A DNA stretch of 64,000 bases, from positions 279,230 to 343,229 of the IMG/VR virus record IMGVR_UViG_3300049001_000044; one strand, written 5' to 3'. Below, in pieces: positions 1 to 8,807 of the stretch. The position numbers and the translations under genes were made by a program. Position 1 is the stretch's first letter; each line of letters begins with the position of its first letter. The notes below the pieces were generated by a model. It was given only the letters and a program-made list of their open reading frames with translations, had not been told where the DNA came from and did no database searches. The DNA comes from a virus.

Positions 1-3000
1 GCTGGTGCAGCTGCTTGCGCTGCCATCGCAGGGCCGGCTTCTGTCACCTTACGACGCTCAAACTGCGCGCACCAACGGTCAAATGCTTTTTGCAGTTTTG
101 GTTGACCTGACGCAACGTCTTCTGGATCAAGATCGAGCGCAGGGAGAACATAGATCGTGTTGCCCTTGACGGTGATTGAATCAACGGTTACAACGGTTTG
201 ATTTTGAATAAAGCTGTCGTCACCCTCTTCTTCACCAAAGATCGCGTCTTCTTTCTTAGCCGCACTTAGTGCACGCAGTTTCGATGCTGTTGCGGGGATT
301 TCGATCCTATACTTAACATTCTTCACCGCTTCCTTCAGATCACCGGTAACGGCGTCAATGCCCAGCTGCTCAGCGACCATCTTCAGGTACTGACGAATCT
401 TGGCGTTGGAGTTAGCGAGCTTAGCACGTGAACGCAGAGCAGTGCGGAGGGTAGCACGACCCAGACGCTCGACCGATTCTGGCAGACCAACCTTCTGCAT
501 GATTTCCAGAATCATCTTCTGCATTGCATTGCCCAGCTCATCGTGCAGGGTTGCTTCTTGCGGGCTGGTGTTCGCCTTCATCAGTTCTTCAGTCAGGCGA
601 TTAACCCAATTACGGAACTGGCTGTCCTTCAGGAACTTGTCCGAAGCTTCAGCGACCGACTTGCGAAGGTCTGCCTTCTTCAAAGTCATGGCTTCGATTG
701 GTGCGCCGAGCAGGTACAGCAGAACGACCATTGCCTTCGACCCGCGGTTAGGGAACGACTGCAGCAGTTTGGTTACTTCAGCAGGAAGAGTTGCGGCTTC
801 AGCGGCCGATTGAACTTCCTCTTTGTCTTCTACTTTCTTTGGAGCTTTCTTTTCGGTAAGAAGCTTCGATTTGAACTGTTGTCCGAATGTCATGTTGTGG
901 GACTCCTCTGTCTTTTTGGGTTTGGTGGCATTTTCTTCATCATCGTCTTCTTCCTCTTCATCGTCGGTGCCAGATGGTGGTGGTGGTGGTGTTTCGTCAT
1001 CATCGCCCTCTTCAGGAGGAGTGTCATCATCGCTTGGTGCTGCAACTTCACCGCCTACGACTTCATCATCGTTGTCAGTGTCGTCAGTCGTATCGTCGAG
1101 TTCAGATGTGGTGTCATCCGACGAAACGGCGTCTGGATTATCTACCTCGTCCGGCGTGGTGTCAGCGGCAGGTTGATCTTGGACATCAATGTTGTCGTCG
1201 TCGCCAGGTGAACCGCCTTCATCATCGTCGTCAGAAAAGACCGTGGTGTCGATACCAGAATCAGTGGTCTCGCCTGCCGGCTCAGGAGTTGACTCGTAGT
1301 CTTCTTCCTCTTCTTCCTCTTCCTCGCCATTCTGTTTGATGTCGCCCAAGTTGATGACTGGGTTAACTGAAGGGGTAATATCGGTGTTCGTGTCGGTAAC
1401 CTCTGCGCTGGCATTGGCGTCACTAGCTACTGGATCGCTAGAACCCTCGACGCCGGTTTCAGCATCAACGCCAACTGGGGTTTCACCAGTCGACTGGAAA
1501 TTCTGTGGCCATTCAACGTCAACGATGTCAAAGGTCATTGCCAGATCGTTGATCGCTTCTTCAGCATCGTCGGTCTCACCAAGTTTCTGCGACAGAGCGT
1601 CTTCAAAGCCGTCGGCTTGGGTGGCATTGACGTAGACCTTTGCGATCGAGCCATCATCCATCTCCAGACCGAAAGCAACGGTGTCAACCTCATCGTTTAA
1701 CTCGTGCGCCTTGTCAAGGTAGCGAGTAACGTCCGCGTCAGTCACGTTGTCACCAACGCTTGCGTTGTTTCTCAGCTGTTTGAACTCGACATCGTTCTGG
1801 GCGCTAACCGTATCATCGACGTCAGTAGCATTTTGGTTCATGACGTCGAACTCTACCAACTGCAGAAGAGATTCATTTACGCCAGGCTTTGCGAATTTCT
1901 TCTTCACGACGAAGGTTCGCTTACGCTTGACAATGTTCTTTCCAGACCCGATTGATTGTGGAAGCGGTGCGATAGCATCCGCTCCTGTTGTTGCTGGCTG
2001 CTGCGGAACGACACCAGCGGGAACACCGCTTGGTGCAACGTCTTCCTCGCTCAATGCCTTCAGCAAGCTGAATGATTCTTTCACTTTATCGCTCCCTTTG
2101 AAAAGCGATTGGATAGTTCTACCGTACAGCGACATGATGAGTTCAGCCGGGGTCTCCGACTTATCAACAGCCTGATCAATCAAGTTGATGTCGCGCTTAA
2201 TCTCTGCGAATGCAGTGAGGGTGCGCTTGATCACGGTAGGGGACAGTCCGATCTCTCTCCCAGTCTTTAACTTTAGTTTGTAGGTGTCAGCTTCAGCCTT
2301 GAACTTGTCAACGATCTCATCTACTTCTTCGATCGTATTCTGCAGAATGGCTGAAACCTTTTGGCGCATCGCTGGGAAACTCTGGATGTGAGTCACCTTT
2401 GCGATATTTTCGGCGGTCTCTTGGGGAGTCGCGCCTTTGAACTTAGCGATGGTCTTTCGTGCGGACGAAGACACCGCCAATTCTCGGATGCCCAGCAAAC
2501 GGGCAATACGAATCTTTGCTTGACCAAATGCACCACCTCGCTTATCTAGTGGGGCGTCTTGATCGTCAGTAACAACCGGTCCACTCGCTACATCGCGAAT
2601 GGAATTGTTGAAGCTATTAAGTGCAGTGAACACGTCGCGATCAACCAACTTCACTTGGTCGCCGGTGTCGGGATCACGAAGTATCACACCTTCAACGCCG
2701 GTGTCTTCGCTTGGATCCAGCTCGTCTGCTTGGAGTTGTGGCTTGATCTTCCTGACGTAGTTGTTCAGTAGGATTTCCTTGATGGGCAGCTTATAAGTCT
2801 GAAGGATGACGCTAAGGATTCGCTCCCTTTCCGCCTTCATCTTCTCCCTACCTGCCTTCTCAACACTACCTAGCTTAACCTCTGCGACCTCTTTGTTGGT
2901 CATATCAGAGTACGTGGCGTTTGACTTGCGTAGGAACTTTTCCAGCTCCTTCAACTTCTTCAGTGCGTCGGCGGTGTTCACCTTCGAATTGTCGACTGGG

Positions 3001-3557
3001 CGAACCTGCGTAAACTCCCACTGCAACTGTTCCTCGTTGTATTGGAGTTGGTCACCATCAGGTGAATCAACTACCGTAGAGGTGACGTTGACAATGGTGT
3101 TGTCTAGGCGATTGCCAAGAGCGTCAACCTTCTTTGAATCGGCAGTGATGGGACGAAGGATGACGATGTAATTCTTACCATCCATGTCATATGTGACGGT
3201 GTTCGGTTGACGACCGAAGAGAACTTCAATCTCGACGATATCACCAACAGCGAGAACCTTGAGGATGGTTTTCTTAACCTGTTCCAGGGCTAGGTGAGCA
3301 GCGCGGAATCCATTGAAGGCAGCGATAACTGGATAGTCGTCTACGGAGTAGAATCTACCGTTGCGCTTACCCTTACCTTCTCGCGAAGTGAAGAAGCCCT
3401 TCTCATCGACGCCGATCCATAGATTCGCGCCATCGAGCTTCTCAGTAGCAACCTTGCTCTTGAGATTCTCTACGGTGTCGATAAATTTTTCTAGTGGCAG
3501 ATCCTCGAGATGGGCGATGCCCTCTCTGATCACTTCGCCTTTTTGAATTCTGCTCAT
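1..3557 (-). CDS. Giant protein with N-terminal RNA/DNA ligase-like nucleotidyltransferase domain (3' end outside window)
   Basis: At least 1185 codons are open from the ATG at 3557 to the window edge, so the C-terminus is missing. Residues 1-310 carry the covalent nucleotidyltransferase signature: motif I EKLDG (Lys40), a following SREG with Arg59, motif III VEIEVLFG (109-115), motif IV EGVILR (289-294) and motif V VKLV (Lys303). This suggests ATP-dependent lysine adenylylation as in RNA or DNA ligases. Residues about 320-640 look helical; about 640-880 are extremely Asp/Glu/Pro/Thr/Ser-rich; the rest is charged and helical. Ligases are normally 300-600 residues, so this is an exceptional size. 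A late-type promoter lies 26 bp upstream, hinting at a late or virion role rather than replication. The start has only a weak Shine-Dalgarno. Ligase activity is inference. Confidence 0.8.
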   Translation of the reverse strand, partial: MSRIQKGEVIREGIAHLEDLPLEKFIDTVENLKSKVATEKLDGANLWIGVDEKGFFTSREGKGKRNGRFYSVDDYPVIAAFNGFRAAHLALEQVKKTILKVLAVGDIVEIEVLFGRQPNTVTYDMDGKNYIVILRPITADSKKVDALGNRLDNTIVNVTSTVVDSPDGDQLQYNEEQLQWEFTQVRPVDNSKVNTADALKKLKELEKFLRKSNATYSDMTNKEVAEVKLGSVEKAGREKMKAERERILSVILQTYKLPIKEILLNNYVRKIKPQLQADELDPSEDTGVEGVILRDPDTGDQVKLVDRDVFTALNSFNNSIRDVASGPVVTDDQDAPLDKRGGAFGQAKIRIARLLGIRELAVSSSARKTIAKFKGATPQETAENIAKVTHIQSFPAMRQKVSAILQNTIEEVDEIVDKFKAEADTYKLKLKTGREIGLSPTVIKRTLTAFAEIKRDINLIDQAVDKSETPAELIMSLYGRTIQSLFKGSDKVKESFSLLKALSEEDVAPSGVPAGVVPQQPATTGADAIAPLPQSIGSGKNIVKRKRTFVVKKKFAKPGVNESLLQLVEFDVMNQNATDVDDTVSAQNDVEFKQLRNNASVGDNVTDADVTRYLDKAHELNDEVDTVAFGLEMDDGSIAKVYVNATQADGFEDALSQKLGETDDAEEAINDLAMTFDIVDVEWPQNFQSTGETPVGVDAETGVEGSSDPVASDANASAEVTDTNTDITPSVNPVINLGDIKQNGEEEEEEEEDYESTPEPAGETTDSGIDTTVFSDDDDEGGSPGDDDNIDVQDQPAADTTPDEVDNPDAVSSDDTTSELDDTTDDTDNDDEVVGGEVAAPSDDDTPPEEGDDDETPPPPPSGTDDEEEEDDDEENATKPKKTEESHNMTFGQQFKSKLLTEKKAPKKVEDKEEVQSAAEAATLPAEVTKLLQSFPNRGSKAMVVLLYLLGAPIEAMTLKKADLRKSVAEASDKFLKDSQFRNWVNRLTEELMKANTSPQEATLHDELGNAMQKMILEIMQKVGLPESVERLGRATLRTALRSRAKLANSNAKIRQYLKMVAEQLGIDAVTGDLKEAVKNVKYRIEIPATASKLRALSAAKKEDAIFGEEEGDDSFIQNQTVVTVDSITVKGNTIYVLPALDLDPEDVASGQPKLQKAFDRWCAQFERRKVTEAGPAMAAQAAAP

Positions 3558-3582
3558 AATCTGGTATGTGTATTCAACGGGT

Positions 3583-3590
3583 TATTTATT
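3583..3590 (-). promoter_or_regulatory. T4-type late promoter motif AATAAATA
   Basis: On the minus strand the octamer matches the T4 late consensus TATAAATA at seven of eight positions. It lies between the upstream gene's terminator hairpin and the giant ligase-like gene, in the right orientation. Confidence 0.55.
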
Positions 3591-3613
3591 GACCGAACCA
3601 GTCTAGCGGAAAT

Positions 3614-3631
3614 GAGGAGCCGAAGCTCCCC
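3614..3631 (-). terminator. UUCG-capped hairpin after the DUF6447-like gene
   Basis: On the minus strand a 7-bp stem (one G-U) is closed by a TTCG loop just after the stop codon at 3637. The downstream T-run is short, so it may terminate weakly or protect the 3' end. Confidence 0.55.
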
Positions 3632-3636
3632 ACCTC

Positions 3637-3846
3637 TTACGATCCCAACTCTTGCTTGACGATCGCAGCCAGCTCCATGTCGATCTGTCGAATAGCTGCT
3701 TCAGTCTTCAAGGCGGCTTCCCTTTCCTTCTCCAACTCAACCTGCCATCGATGCCGAAGAGCGACCAAGTCCTGCACTTGCTCACTGAACTTGGAGAGTG
3801 AGTAGCTGGTGTCGTCGATGATGATCTCAGAAATTTGTTGAACCAT
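3637..3846 (-). CDS. Small DUF6447-like protein
   Basis: 69 residues. A short beta-like start (VQQISEIIIDDTSYSLSKF) is followed by a long charged helix, the architecture I associate with the phage DUF6447 family of unknown function. The gene follows the helicase gene after a single base, so it is translationally coupled to it and probably made with the replication proteins. The family assignment is from memory of the pattern only. Confidence 0.7.
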   Translation of the reverse strand: MVQQISEIIIDDTSYSLSKFSEQVQDLVALRHRWQVELEKEREAALKTEAAIRQIDMELAAIVKQELGS

Positions 3847-3847
3847 C

Positions 3848-5185
3848 TTAACCTCCCGTTTGGAACAAGTTCATTACGTCGTTACCCTTCTTCTGTCCGC
3901 CAATCGCGATCGGTGTTTCAGGGATAACGACTTGACGCTTACCAGGAACCTTCAGCTCTTGCTTCTTGCCAGCCCTCGAAGAAACAACCAGCGATACTGG
4001 ATCCCAACCAAGTCGTACGCTTGCACCAACACCGCCAGAGTTACGGGACTTCAAGATGTCGTACTGGATTTCGCCTTGCGACCGCATCAGATCATCTTGC
4101 TTGATACCAATCACGTAGTCAGAAGTGTTGATCTTGGAGATACCACCCTGAATGTGCGATTGATTCAGCTTCTCTGCTTCGATAGCTGCACGACCCAGCT
4201 GAGCTGCAGAAACCATGATGCAGTTGTAGTCAAAGCCCAGCGAACGAATCTCCTCTGTGACGTACTTATCCTTGATGAAGAGATTGTCAAGGGAGATGTT
4301 GTGAGTGGTGCCCATGATGTCGATGTAGTCGACGATGATGAAGTCAGGACGGAAACCATTCGCTTGTTCCAACTGTTGGAGATAAGCTTGGATGGTGTGG
4401 ATGTTGGTACGATTCTCTGCAAATCGCTTCACGAAGAATCTTCCGTAGCCCTTTGCACCAGCTTTCTCAACCGCTGCTGCGACCTTGTGCATGTTCTTCA
4501 GCAGATCAGCCTGGCTGATCGCGGACACCATCGAGTCTAGACGTTTCGTCACCACGCCTTCGGCCATCTCCAATGTGATGTAGATGCCGTTAAGACCTTG
4601 CTTCAGGAAGTTGTGGGCCAAGTTCAACATGTTCATCGACTTACCACCGCCTGAGTTAGCGAGGAACGTGATGAGTTCTTGTCGAGCCAGACCGCCACCG
4701 ATCAGCTCGTCAATCTCTGGAAGACCAGTGCTGATGCGTGATTGCGTCTGCAAAGTTGCTTCAAGACGAGCGGTTGGATCGGCGAAGTAATCGATACCAA
4801 TGTCCTTCTGCAGGCCAGTGGTAATGGCGTTCTTCAAGTTCTCAATAATGGCGCCCATGTCACCCTTCTTCAAGAGCTCTGGGCCAGCCAAGATCGCTTC
4901 AGTCACCGCACTATCGCGGCAGAACTTTTCGATCTCTTCACTGATGTATGTTGTCTCTGCACGAGAGATGACGCCAACATCATCCAACAGTTGGCCAGTT
5001 TCGGCACGGATGATTTGGATCTTTGGTACGTCTTTGTATTGGTTGAAGTAGTCGCTGAGGAACTTGACGGTCTTCTTCAGCGATGGGTCAAAATAGCTGG
5101 GCTTCAGGAGACCGGCAGTCAGTGCCATGAGGTCTCGGTTTGCGCACAGCGCGGAGAGGATCAGTCTTTGCTTTTCAATATCCAT
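3848..5185 (-). CDS. gp41: Replicative DNA helicase, DnaB/T4 gp41 type
   Basis: 445 residues, close to T4 gp41. An N-terminal helical domain (about 1-135) precedes a RecA-like core: STGLPEIDELIGGG at 152-165, Walker A ANSGGGKS (Lys182), Walker B FIIVDYIDI (Asp286), then SAAQLGR and a C-terminal region around ILKSRNSGG that fits the arginine-finger and DNA-loop area of DnaB helicases. A hexamer would unwind the fork 5'-3' on the lagging strand together with the primase encoded just upstream. The gene sits in the order primase, 86-residue protein, helicase, DUF6447-like protein. No late motif is seen in front of it, which fits early or middle expression. Confidence 0.93.
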   Translation of the reverse strand: MDIEKQRLILSALCANRDLMALTAGLLKPSYFDPSLKKTVKFLSDYFNQYKDVPKIQIIRAETGQLLDDVGVISRAETTYISEEIEKFCRDSAVTEAILAGPELLKKGDMGAIIENLKNAITTGLQKDIGIDYFADPTARLEATLQTQSRISTGLPEIDELIGGGLARQELITFLANSGGGKSMNMLNLAHNFLKQGLNGIYITLEMAEGVVTKRLDSMVSAISQADLLKNMHKVAAAVEKAGAKGYGRFFVKRFAENRTNIHTIQAYLQQLEQANGFRPDFIIVDYIDIMGTTHNISLDNLFIKDKYVTEEIRSLGFDYNCIMVSAAQLGRAAIEAEKLNQSHIQGGISKINTSDYVIGIKQDDLMRSQGEIQYDILKSRNSGGVGASVRLGWDPVSLVVSSRAGKKQELKVPGKRQVVIPETPIAIGGQKKGNDVMNLFQTGG

Positions 5186-5194
5186 GTTTTACCT

Positions 5195-5455
5195 TTAGTT
5201 GTCTTCGTCTCGCCACATAGCTCTGTTGCAGAGCTCTTTGTATGTAATGTTCTCTCGCTTCATGGCATGTTCAAGGAGCGCATTCAGTTGCTCCAACAAG
5301 TTGTATGAAACGAGTGGCCACTCCCTGCTCATGATGGTGATCTCGTCGTGGATACGAAACACCTCCATCACAGGAGAATCAACCGTGAGCTTGGAGATGT
5401 GAGTGTAGAGAGTGTCGTCGTTTACTTCGTGTCGTTGAAAGATCAGTCGTCTCAT
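5195..5455 (-). CDS. Hypothetical protein between primase and helicase
   Basis: 86 residues, acidic and helical, with no motif I recognise. It overlaps the primase stop by 4 bases (ATGA) and ends 9 bases before the helicase start, so it belongs to the same transcription unit. A role at the primosome is possible only by position. Confidence 0.75.
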   Translation of the reverse strand: MRRLIFQRHEVNDDTLYTHISKLTVDSPVMEVFRIHDEITIMSREWPLVSYNLLEQLNALLEHAMKRENITYKELCNRAMWRDEDN

Positions 5456-6435
5456 TTGCAGTTGAAGGCGATGGCCAGCCTTGCTGAGGCTTCGTCAGCA
5501 GGGATGTTCTTGATGAGTTGTCGGGCTGTCCAGGAACGGCCAAAGCGTTGTACGGATTTGTTTAGATCGGCGGCTCCATCTGGAGCGAAGGTGATATCCC
5601 AGCCAGCTCGAATGACAGAGTCAGCAAAGCTGGCCCCGTTCTTGTCCTTGTCGATGACGAACACCAACCTACGGTTCGTCTTAGCAAGCAACTCCACTTT
5701 TGCTTCACTGAGCTTGCTGCCCAGCACTGCGATGCCGTTGAACATCATCGCATCGAAGATGCCCTCACATACGAGGAGAGGAGTTGGTGAGTAGCTTTGG
5801 AGCTGGTCGAAATTGAAGATGACCGCGTCGCGAGACACAATCGCGTTGTCGTACCGCTTCTTCTCATTTGGGTCGATGCTACGTGCTTGCCAGTAAATGA
5901 GATTGCCATTGCGATAGAAGGGGACAATCACTCGATCCTTCATGCGTGGATCGAGCGAGAAAAAGAATTGGTATTTGTCGAAGTCGATGCAGCGATTGAC
6001 GAGGTAATCGACGATGCGTTCTTGCAAGTCTAACCCTTCGTCTGTCTCACCAAGCTTGAAGGACTTCAGTGGGAGTTTAACCGGAGGAGTGGCGGTGTTC
6101 ACCTTCTGCAGTGCGCCTAAGGTGATCTTGCCGGTCTCCTCCTTCTTGTTGAAGAACGCCGAGTTGACTACAGAACTGATGGAGGAGTCGTCGACGCCGA
6201 ACGCATTCAAAATGCGTCGCATGCTCTTACTCATCTCACCACTGTACTCCTCGTACTTCCCTGTCTTACCACAGTTGAAGCACGAGTATCCTACAGCACC
6301 ACCGTCAAACTTGAATCCACCACGATCCTTGTAGTCATGGCAGAGGACACACTTGCAAGTGTACCAGCCAGTAGACGTCGGACGTAAGTTGATGGACTCG
6401 AGTATGAGGTCTTCGAGTTTCTGTTGTTTAATCAA
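5452..6435 (-). CDS. gp61: DNA primase, T4 gp61/DnaG type
   Basis: 327 residues. The N-terminus has a zinc ribbon with Cys29-x2-Cys32-His and Cys52-x2-Cys55. The C-terminal half carries a TOPRIM core: LLVCEGIFDA with the conserved Glu, then FVIDKDKNG with the DxD pair. It would synthesise RNA primers for Okazaki fragments, working with the gp41-type helicase two genes downstream. The start codon appears to be TTG at 6435: an in-frame TAA lies upstream and no ATG precedes the zinc ribbon. No clear Shine-Dalgarno is seen. Confidence 0.9.
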   Translation of the reverse strand: MIKQQKLEDLILESINLRPTSTGWYTCKCVLCHDYKDRGGFKFDGGAVGYSCFNCGKTGKYEEYSGEMSKSMRRILNAFGVDDSSISSVVNSAFFNKKEETGKITLGALQKVNTATPPVKLPLKSFKLGETDEGLDLQERIVDYLVNRCIDFDKYQFFFSLDPRMKDRVIVPFYRNGNLIYWQARSIDPNEKKRYDNAIVSRDAVIFNFDQLQSYSPTPLLVCEGIFDAMMFNGIAVLGSKLSEAKVELLAKTNRRLVFVIDKDKNGASFADSVIRAGWDITFAPDGAADLNKSVQRFGRSWTARQLIKNIPADEASARLAIAFNCK

Positions 6436-6438
6436 GAT

Positions 6439-6470
6439 GAGGACAGAATTAAGAGGTTAACGCTGTCCTC
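6439..6470 (-). other. 8-bp inverted repeat in the primase leader
   Basis: GAGGACAG at 6439-6446 pairs with CTGTCCTC at 6463-6470. The hairpin lies between the transglycosylase stop and the TTG start of the primase gene and ends almost at the start codon. It has no T-run, so control of primase initiation is as likely as termination. Confidence 0.45.
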
Positions 6471-6480
6471 CAAAACCAAC

Positions 6481-7107
6481 TTATAGTCGGTCAGACTCTA
6501 GCGATTTGATGTTCTTCAAGACGCTAATCGTGTAACGATTAGTGCGGGGATTTTTGGATTTGGCACCGTGAGGACCTAAGTTAAATGCTAGTGCCAACTT
6601 AGCTATTGTAACATAGCCTAGCCGGCTTAAAACTAGCGTGTACTTAGACGCGACTGATGCATTGAATCGTTCGTCATTCTTCAACTTGGAGATGACCTCC
6701 TTATCCGACTTTCCGCGGAAGCCAAATTCTTCCCAGAGAGATGGATAAGCCCGCAGAGCTTCACGCGCCGCGACCAATTTGATTTGAAAGATTCCGTAGC
6801 AATCACTTCCTTTACGGAGCTTGGTTTCCCCAGCATTGGTTTCCTGCAAGAGGAGACCTTGAAGAAGCTGCGGGTGTTCATGCCCATCGTCCTTCGCTAC
6901 TTGGTAGACCATCGTGAGCAGCTTGGCCTGGTGTTCGCTAAAACGTTTGGACAGGTTCAAAGAAAATCCATCAGGAACGACGGTCTCAGGTGCAACATCT
7001 GTGACAGGCGTAGTGGTGGACGCGATGACAGGAATCACAGTAAGTGAAGATGTGATTCCAAATGAAAGCGCTGCAACGAGCGCTAGAGCGGAATTGCTCC
7101 ATTTCAT
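6481..7107 (-). CDS. Exported lytic transglycosylase (SLT/lysozyme-like)
   Basis: 208 residues from the ATG at 7107, chosen over an upstream ATG at 7140 because an AAAGGAG Shine-Dalgarno lies 8-9 bases before it. Residues 1-30 form a signal peptide or signal anchor (Lys2, hydrophobic run, VIAS). The SLT-like domain follows: QGLLLQETNAGE with candidate catalytic Glu89, CYGIFQIK (103-110), and a late ALAFNLGPHGAK resembling the AYN-G block. It would cleave peptidoglycan in the periplasm, either as the lysis enzyme or as a muralytic accessory. No holin is adjacent. The late promoter at 7343-7350 and a leader of about 235 bases precede it, so its timing may be under structural control. Confidence 0.8.
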   Translation of the reverse strand: MKWSNSALALVAALSFGITSSLTVIPVIASTTTPVTDVAPETVVPDGFSLNLSKRFSEHQAKLLTMVYQVAKDDGHEHPQLLQGLLLQETNAGETKLRKGSDCYGIFQIKLVAAREALRAYPSLWEEFGFRGKSDKEVISKLKNDERFNASVASKYTLVLSRLGYVTIAKLALAFNLGPHGAKSKNPRTNRYTISVLKNIKSLESDRL

Positions 7108-7142
7108 AGGTAAGGCTCCTTTCCTTGTGTCATAACACATAC

Positions 7143-7236
7143 GCTGGAGCTTACTAGAAGCGCCCAGAGGTGTTAGGACCGTTAAGATGATAGCTTCATC
7201 ATCATTAAGCAGCAGGACCTCTGGGAGGTCCTGCTG
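7143..7236 (+). repeat. Five-copy intergenic element, copy A
   Basis: It begins GCTGGAGCTTACTAGA, the start shared by the family. CCCAGAGGT at 7163-7171 pairs with ACCTCTGGG at 7217-7225. The far end is a perfect 12-bp stem with a 3-base loop (7210-7221/7225-7236). The two structures share bases and cannot form together. It lies in the transglycosylase leader. This is the most diverged copy. Confidence 0.6.
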
Positions 7237-7342
7237 CGAGGCGGTGGTCTACTTTCGATTTAGAGAGCAGAGCTTCGTTTTTATATTGCCCAGGTTGCAC
7301 GACCGAAGACTCCGACGGTCTCTGAGCTTGCTGCTTGACAGG

Positions 7343-7350
7343 TATTTATA
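7343..7350 (-). promoter_or_regulatory. T4-type late promoter TATAAATA
   Basis: A perfect match to the T4 late consensus on the minus strand, placed after the terminator at 7409-7428 and about 235 bases before the transglycosylase start. Confidence 0.65.
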
Positions 7351-7408
7351 TGCTTTGCAGTGAGTACATTTTAACAAAATGATAACCTGGCGAAAACTGC
7401 GCAAAATA

Positions 7409-7428
7409 AAAGGGCCCGAAGGCCCTTT
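7409..7428 (-). terminator. Intrinsic terminator after the 240-residue protein gene
   Basis: On the minus strand an 8-bp stem AAAGGGCC/GGCCCTTT closes on a TTCG loop and runs into TATTTTG. It lies 37 bases after the stop at 7465. Confidence 0.85.
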
Positions 7429-7464
7429 GTAAACTGAGTGCTTAGGAGTTAGAACGACAGTATC

Positions 7465-8187
7465 TCATTCACCTTCGTAATCGGCGCGGGTACCACTGCG
7501 CCAGCTGCTGGTGTCTACGACGAAGTATTTGTCGTCACTTGGGATGTCTTGGCCTTCATCGTCTTCGGATCCAGTCACGTAGATGAGAACCGAATCTGCA
7601 TCTGGGCATTTAGCAATTTCGATGCCGTGAACGGTCTGTCCCTCAGCATCGAGGTAGTAGGTAACAGATTCAAAGCTACCCTGTTCCCAGTCAGAATTTT
7701 CAAGCATGTCCTTTTCATCTGGCTGTTCCTTGTAGAATGCATCCAGATGCTGCTGGAGATTTTTGCCCTCGTAGCTTGCACCAGCCGATTCGTTTAGGCC
7801 ATCTTCAGTGAGAAGCTTCTCCATTGCGGCCTCGATGTCTTTCGCTTCATCGCCTGTCAGTTCCTTGATGAGCGTGACTTCTGCCTGGTAAACAGCTTCA
7901 CCAGCCATGAGGTTGAAGTTGTCCTCATCGTCCTCGTCATGGTCACTCACCAGCTCGAAAGTAGCCCCGCCAATTGGGCGAAGGAGATGGTTGATTTCCT
8001 GCTCGATGTCTTCCCCGTGCTCGGGGAAGTCATAACGAACTCCCCACGTAATTCGATTACCTTCCACGTAAGGATCAGCCCCTTGAGCACCTCGTACGTC
8101 CAGCGTACGCTTGACCGCTTCCAAGATCAGTGCTTTGACGTCAGGCGCACCTTCTTTCAGTGCCATCAGTTCTTTGATCAGTTGCAT
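7465..8187 (-). CDS. Putative internal head protein with capsid-targeting-like N-terminus
   Basis: 240 acidic residues of unknown function. The start MQLIKELMALKE|G resembles the short amphipathic capsid-targeting sequence of T4 internal proteins, with an LxE|G site of the kind cut by the gp21 prohead protease (after Glu12). A second possible site, LNE|S, lies mid-protein. A GAGGAG Shine-Dalgarno sits 5 bases before the ATG. It is the third of three consecutive genes with such starts, spaced 3 and 14 bases apart. The rest alternates acidic loops and beta-like segments. Packaging is inferred from the N-terminus alone. Confidence 0.75.
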   Translation of the reverse strand: MQLIKELMALKEGAPDVKALILEAVKRTLDVRGAQGADPYVEGNRITWGVRYDFPEHGEDIEQEINHLLRPIGGATFELVSDHDEDDEDNFNLMAGEAVYQAEVTLIKELTGDEAKDIEAAMEKLLTEDGLNESAGASYEGKNLQQHLDAFYKEQPDEKDMLENSDWEQGSFESVTYYLDAEGQTVHGIEIAKCPDADSVLIYVTGSEDDEGQDIPSDDKYFVVDTSSWRSGTRADYEGE

Positions 8188-8190
8188 TGG

Positions 8191-8793
8191 TTACTCCTCT
8201 TCTTCGTTGTGGAATGAATCTTCGGATGGTGGAAAGCTGAGATGCACCGCATAGCCGCCATCCTCCATACCCTCGTCATCGGGGATGCCGTCCATGAGGG
8301 ATAATTCCGTGTCACCGTGCATGGCAATCATGTCATTAAACCACGAATGGAAATGTTCCATCTTAGTTTTTCCTTCTGCCTCGGTGACAGCACGGACCCA
8401 CAGGTGCGCTTCACGCTCTTCAGGGTCTTCGAAGTCGATAGAGATTACTGCATCACCGGATTCATGCTCAACGTACATATCCCCTCCAGGATGAGATTCA
8501 TTCACTGACTCAGTAGTCATCGCCTCGACTTTCGTCTTGAACTTCTGCAGGCTGGTCGAATACACTGGACGATTCTTGTCACCATCCATGTCCTCATCAA
8601 TATCAGAGAGGAAGTACACCAGGTCATCTTCGATTTTCTGCACGCGGAGAATATCGCCAGCTTGATGGCCTGCGTTGATACGACCTTGGTCGTACGCGCT
8701 CGCAATGAAATTCTTGGTGACTGTATAAAGGCTACCCTCTTTGATACTCGCGCTGGCCTCAGATAGGGCCAAAAGTTGTTTCAACAGTTCCAT
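8191..8793 (-). CDS. Putative internal head protein with capsid-targeting-like N-terminus
   Basis: 200 residues, strongly acidic, no known fold recognised. MELLKQLLALSE|A has the same pattern as its neighbours and an LSE|A prohead-protease-like site after Glu12. After it, a region around GHQAGDILRVQKIEDDLVY could be a small beta-barrel, followed by an acidic alpha/beta segment and a Glu-rich tail. AGGAG lies 5 bases before the ATG. It precedes the 240-residue gene by 3 bases, so the two are co-translated. Confidence 0.75.
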   Translation of the reverse strand: MELLKQLLALSEASASIKEGSLYTVTKNFIASAYDQGRINAGHQAGDILRVQKIEDDLVYFLSDIDEDMDGDKNRPVYSTSLQKFKTKVEAMTTESVNESHPGGDMYVEHESGDAVISIDFEDPEEREAHLWVRAVTEAEGKTKMEHFHSWFNDMIAMHGDTELSLMDGIPDDEGMEDGGYAVHLSFPPSEDSFHNEEEE

Positions 8794-8807
8794 ACTTACT
8801 CCTGTTT

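Larger units (their letters stand above)
7108..7464 (-). other. 357-bp non-coding region: terminator, late promoter and structured leader
   Basis: Read on the minus strand, it holds the terminator of the upstream gene (7409-7428), a TATAAATA promoter (7343-7350), an unexplained stretch with a GACCG/CGGTC stem near 7290-7310, intergenic repeat copy A (7143-7236), and finally the transglycosylase ribosome binding site. I see no credible open reading frame in it. Confidence 0.7.

Noticed and set aside
823-1339. Plus-strand frames with long Ser or Val/Gly runs
   Set aside because: They mirror the acidic low-complexity codons of the giant minus-strand gene, not separate genes or a true tandem repeat.
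7143-7236. Intergenic element as an insertion sequence or CRISPR repeat
   Set aside because: No transposase, no target-site duplication that I can see, copies are dispersed rather than spaced in an array, and no cas genes occur.
7240-7342. Possible tRNA in the transglycosylase leader
   Set aside because: There is some stem potential but no GTTCGAATC-type T-loop, no four-arm layout and no CCA end. I found no convincing tRNA gene anywhere in the window by eye; a tRNAscan run would settle this.
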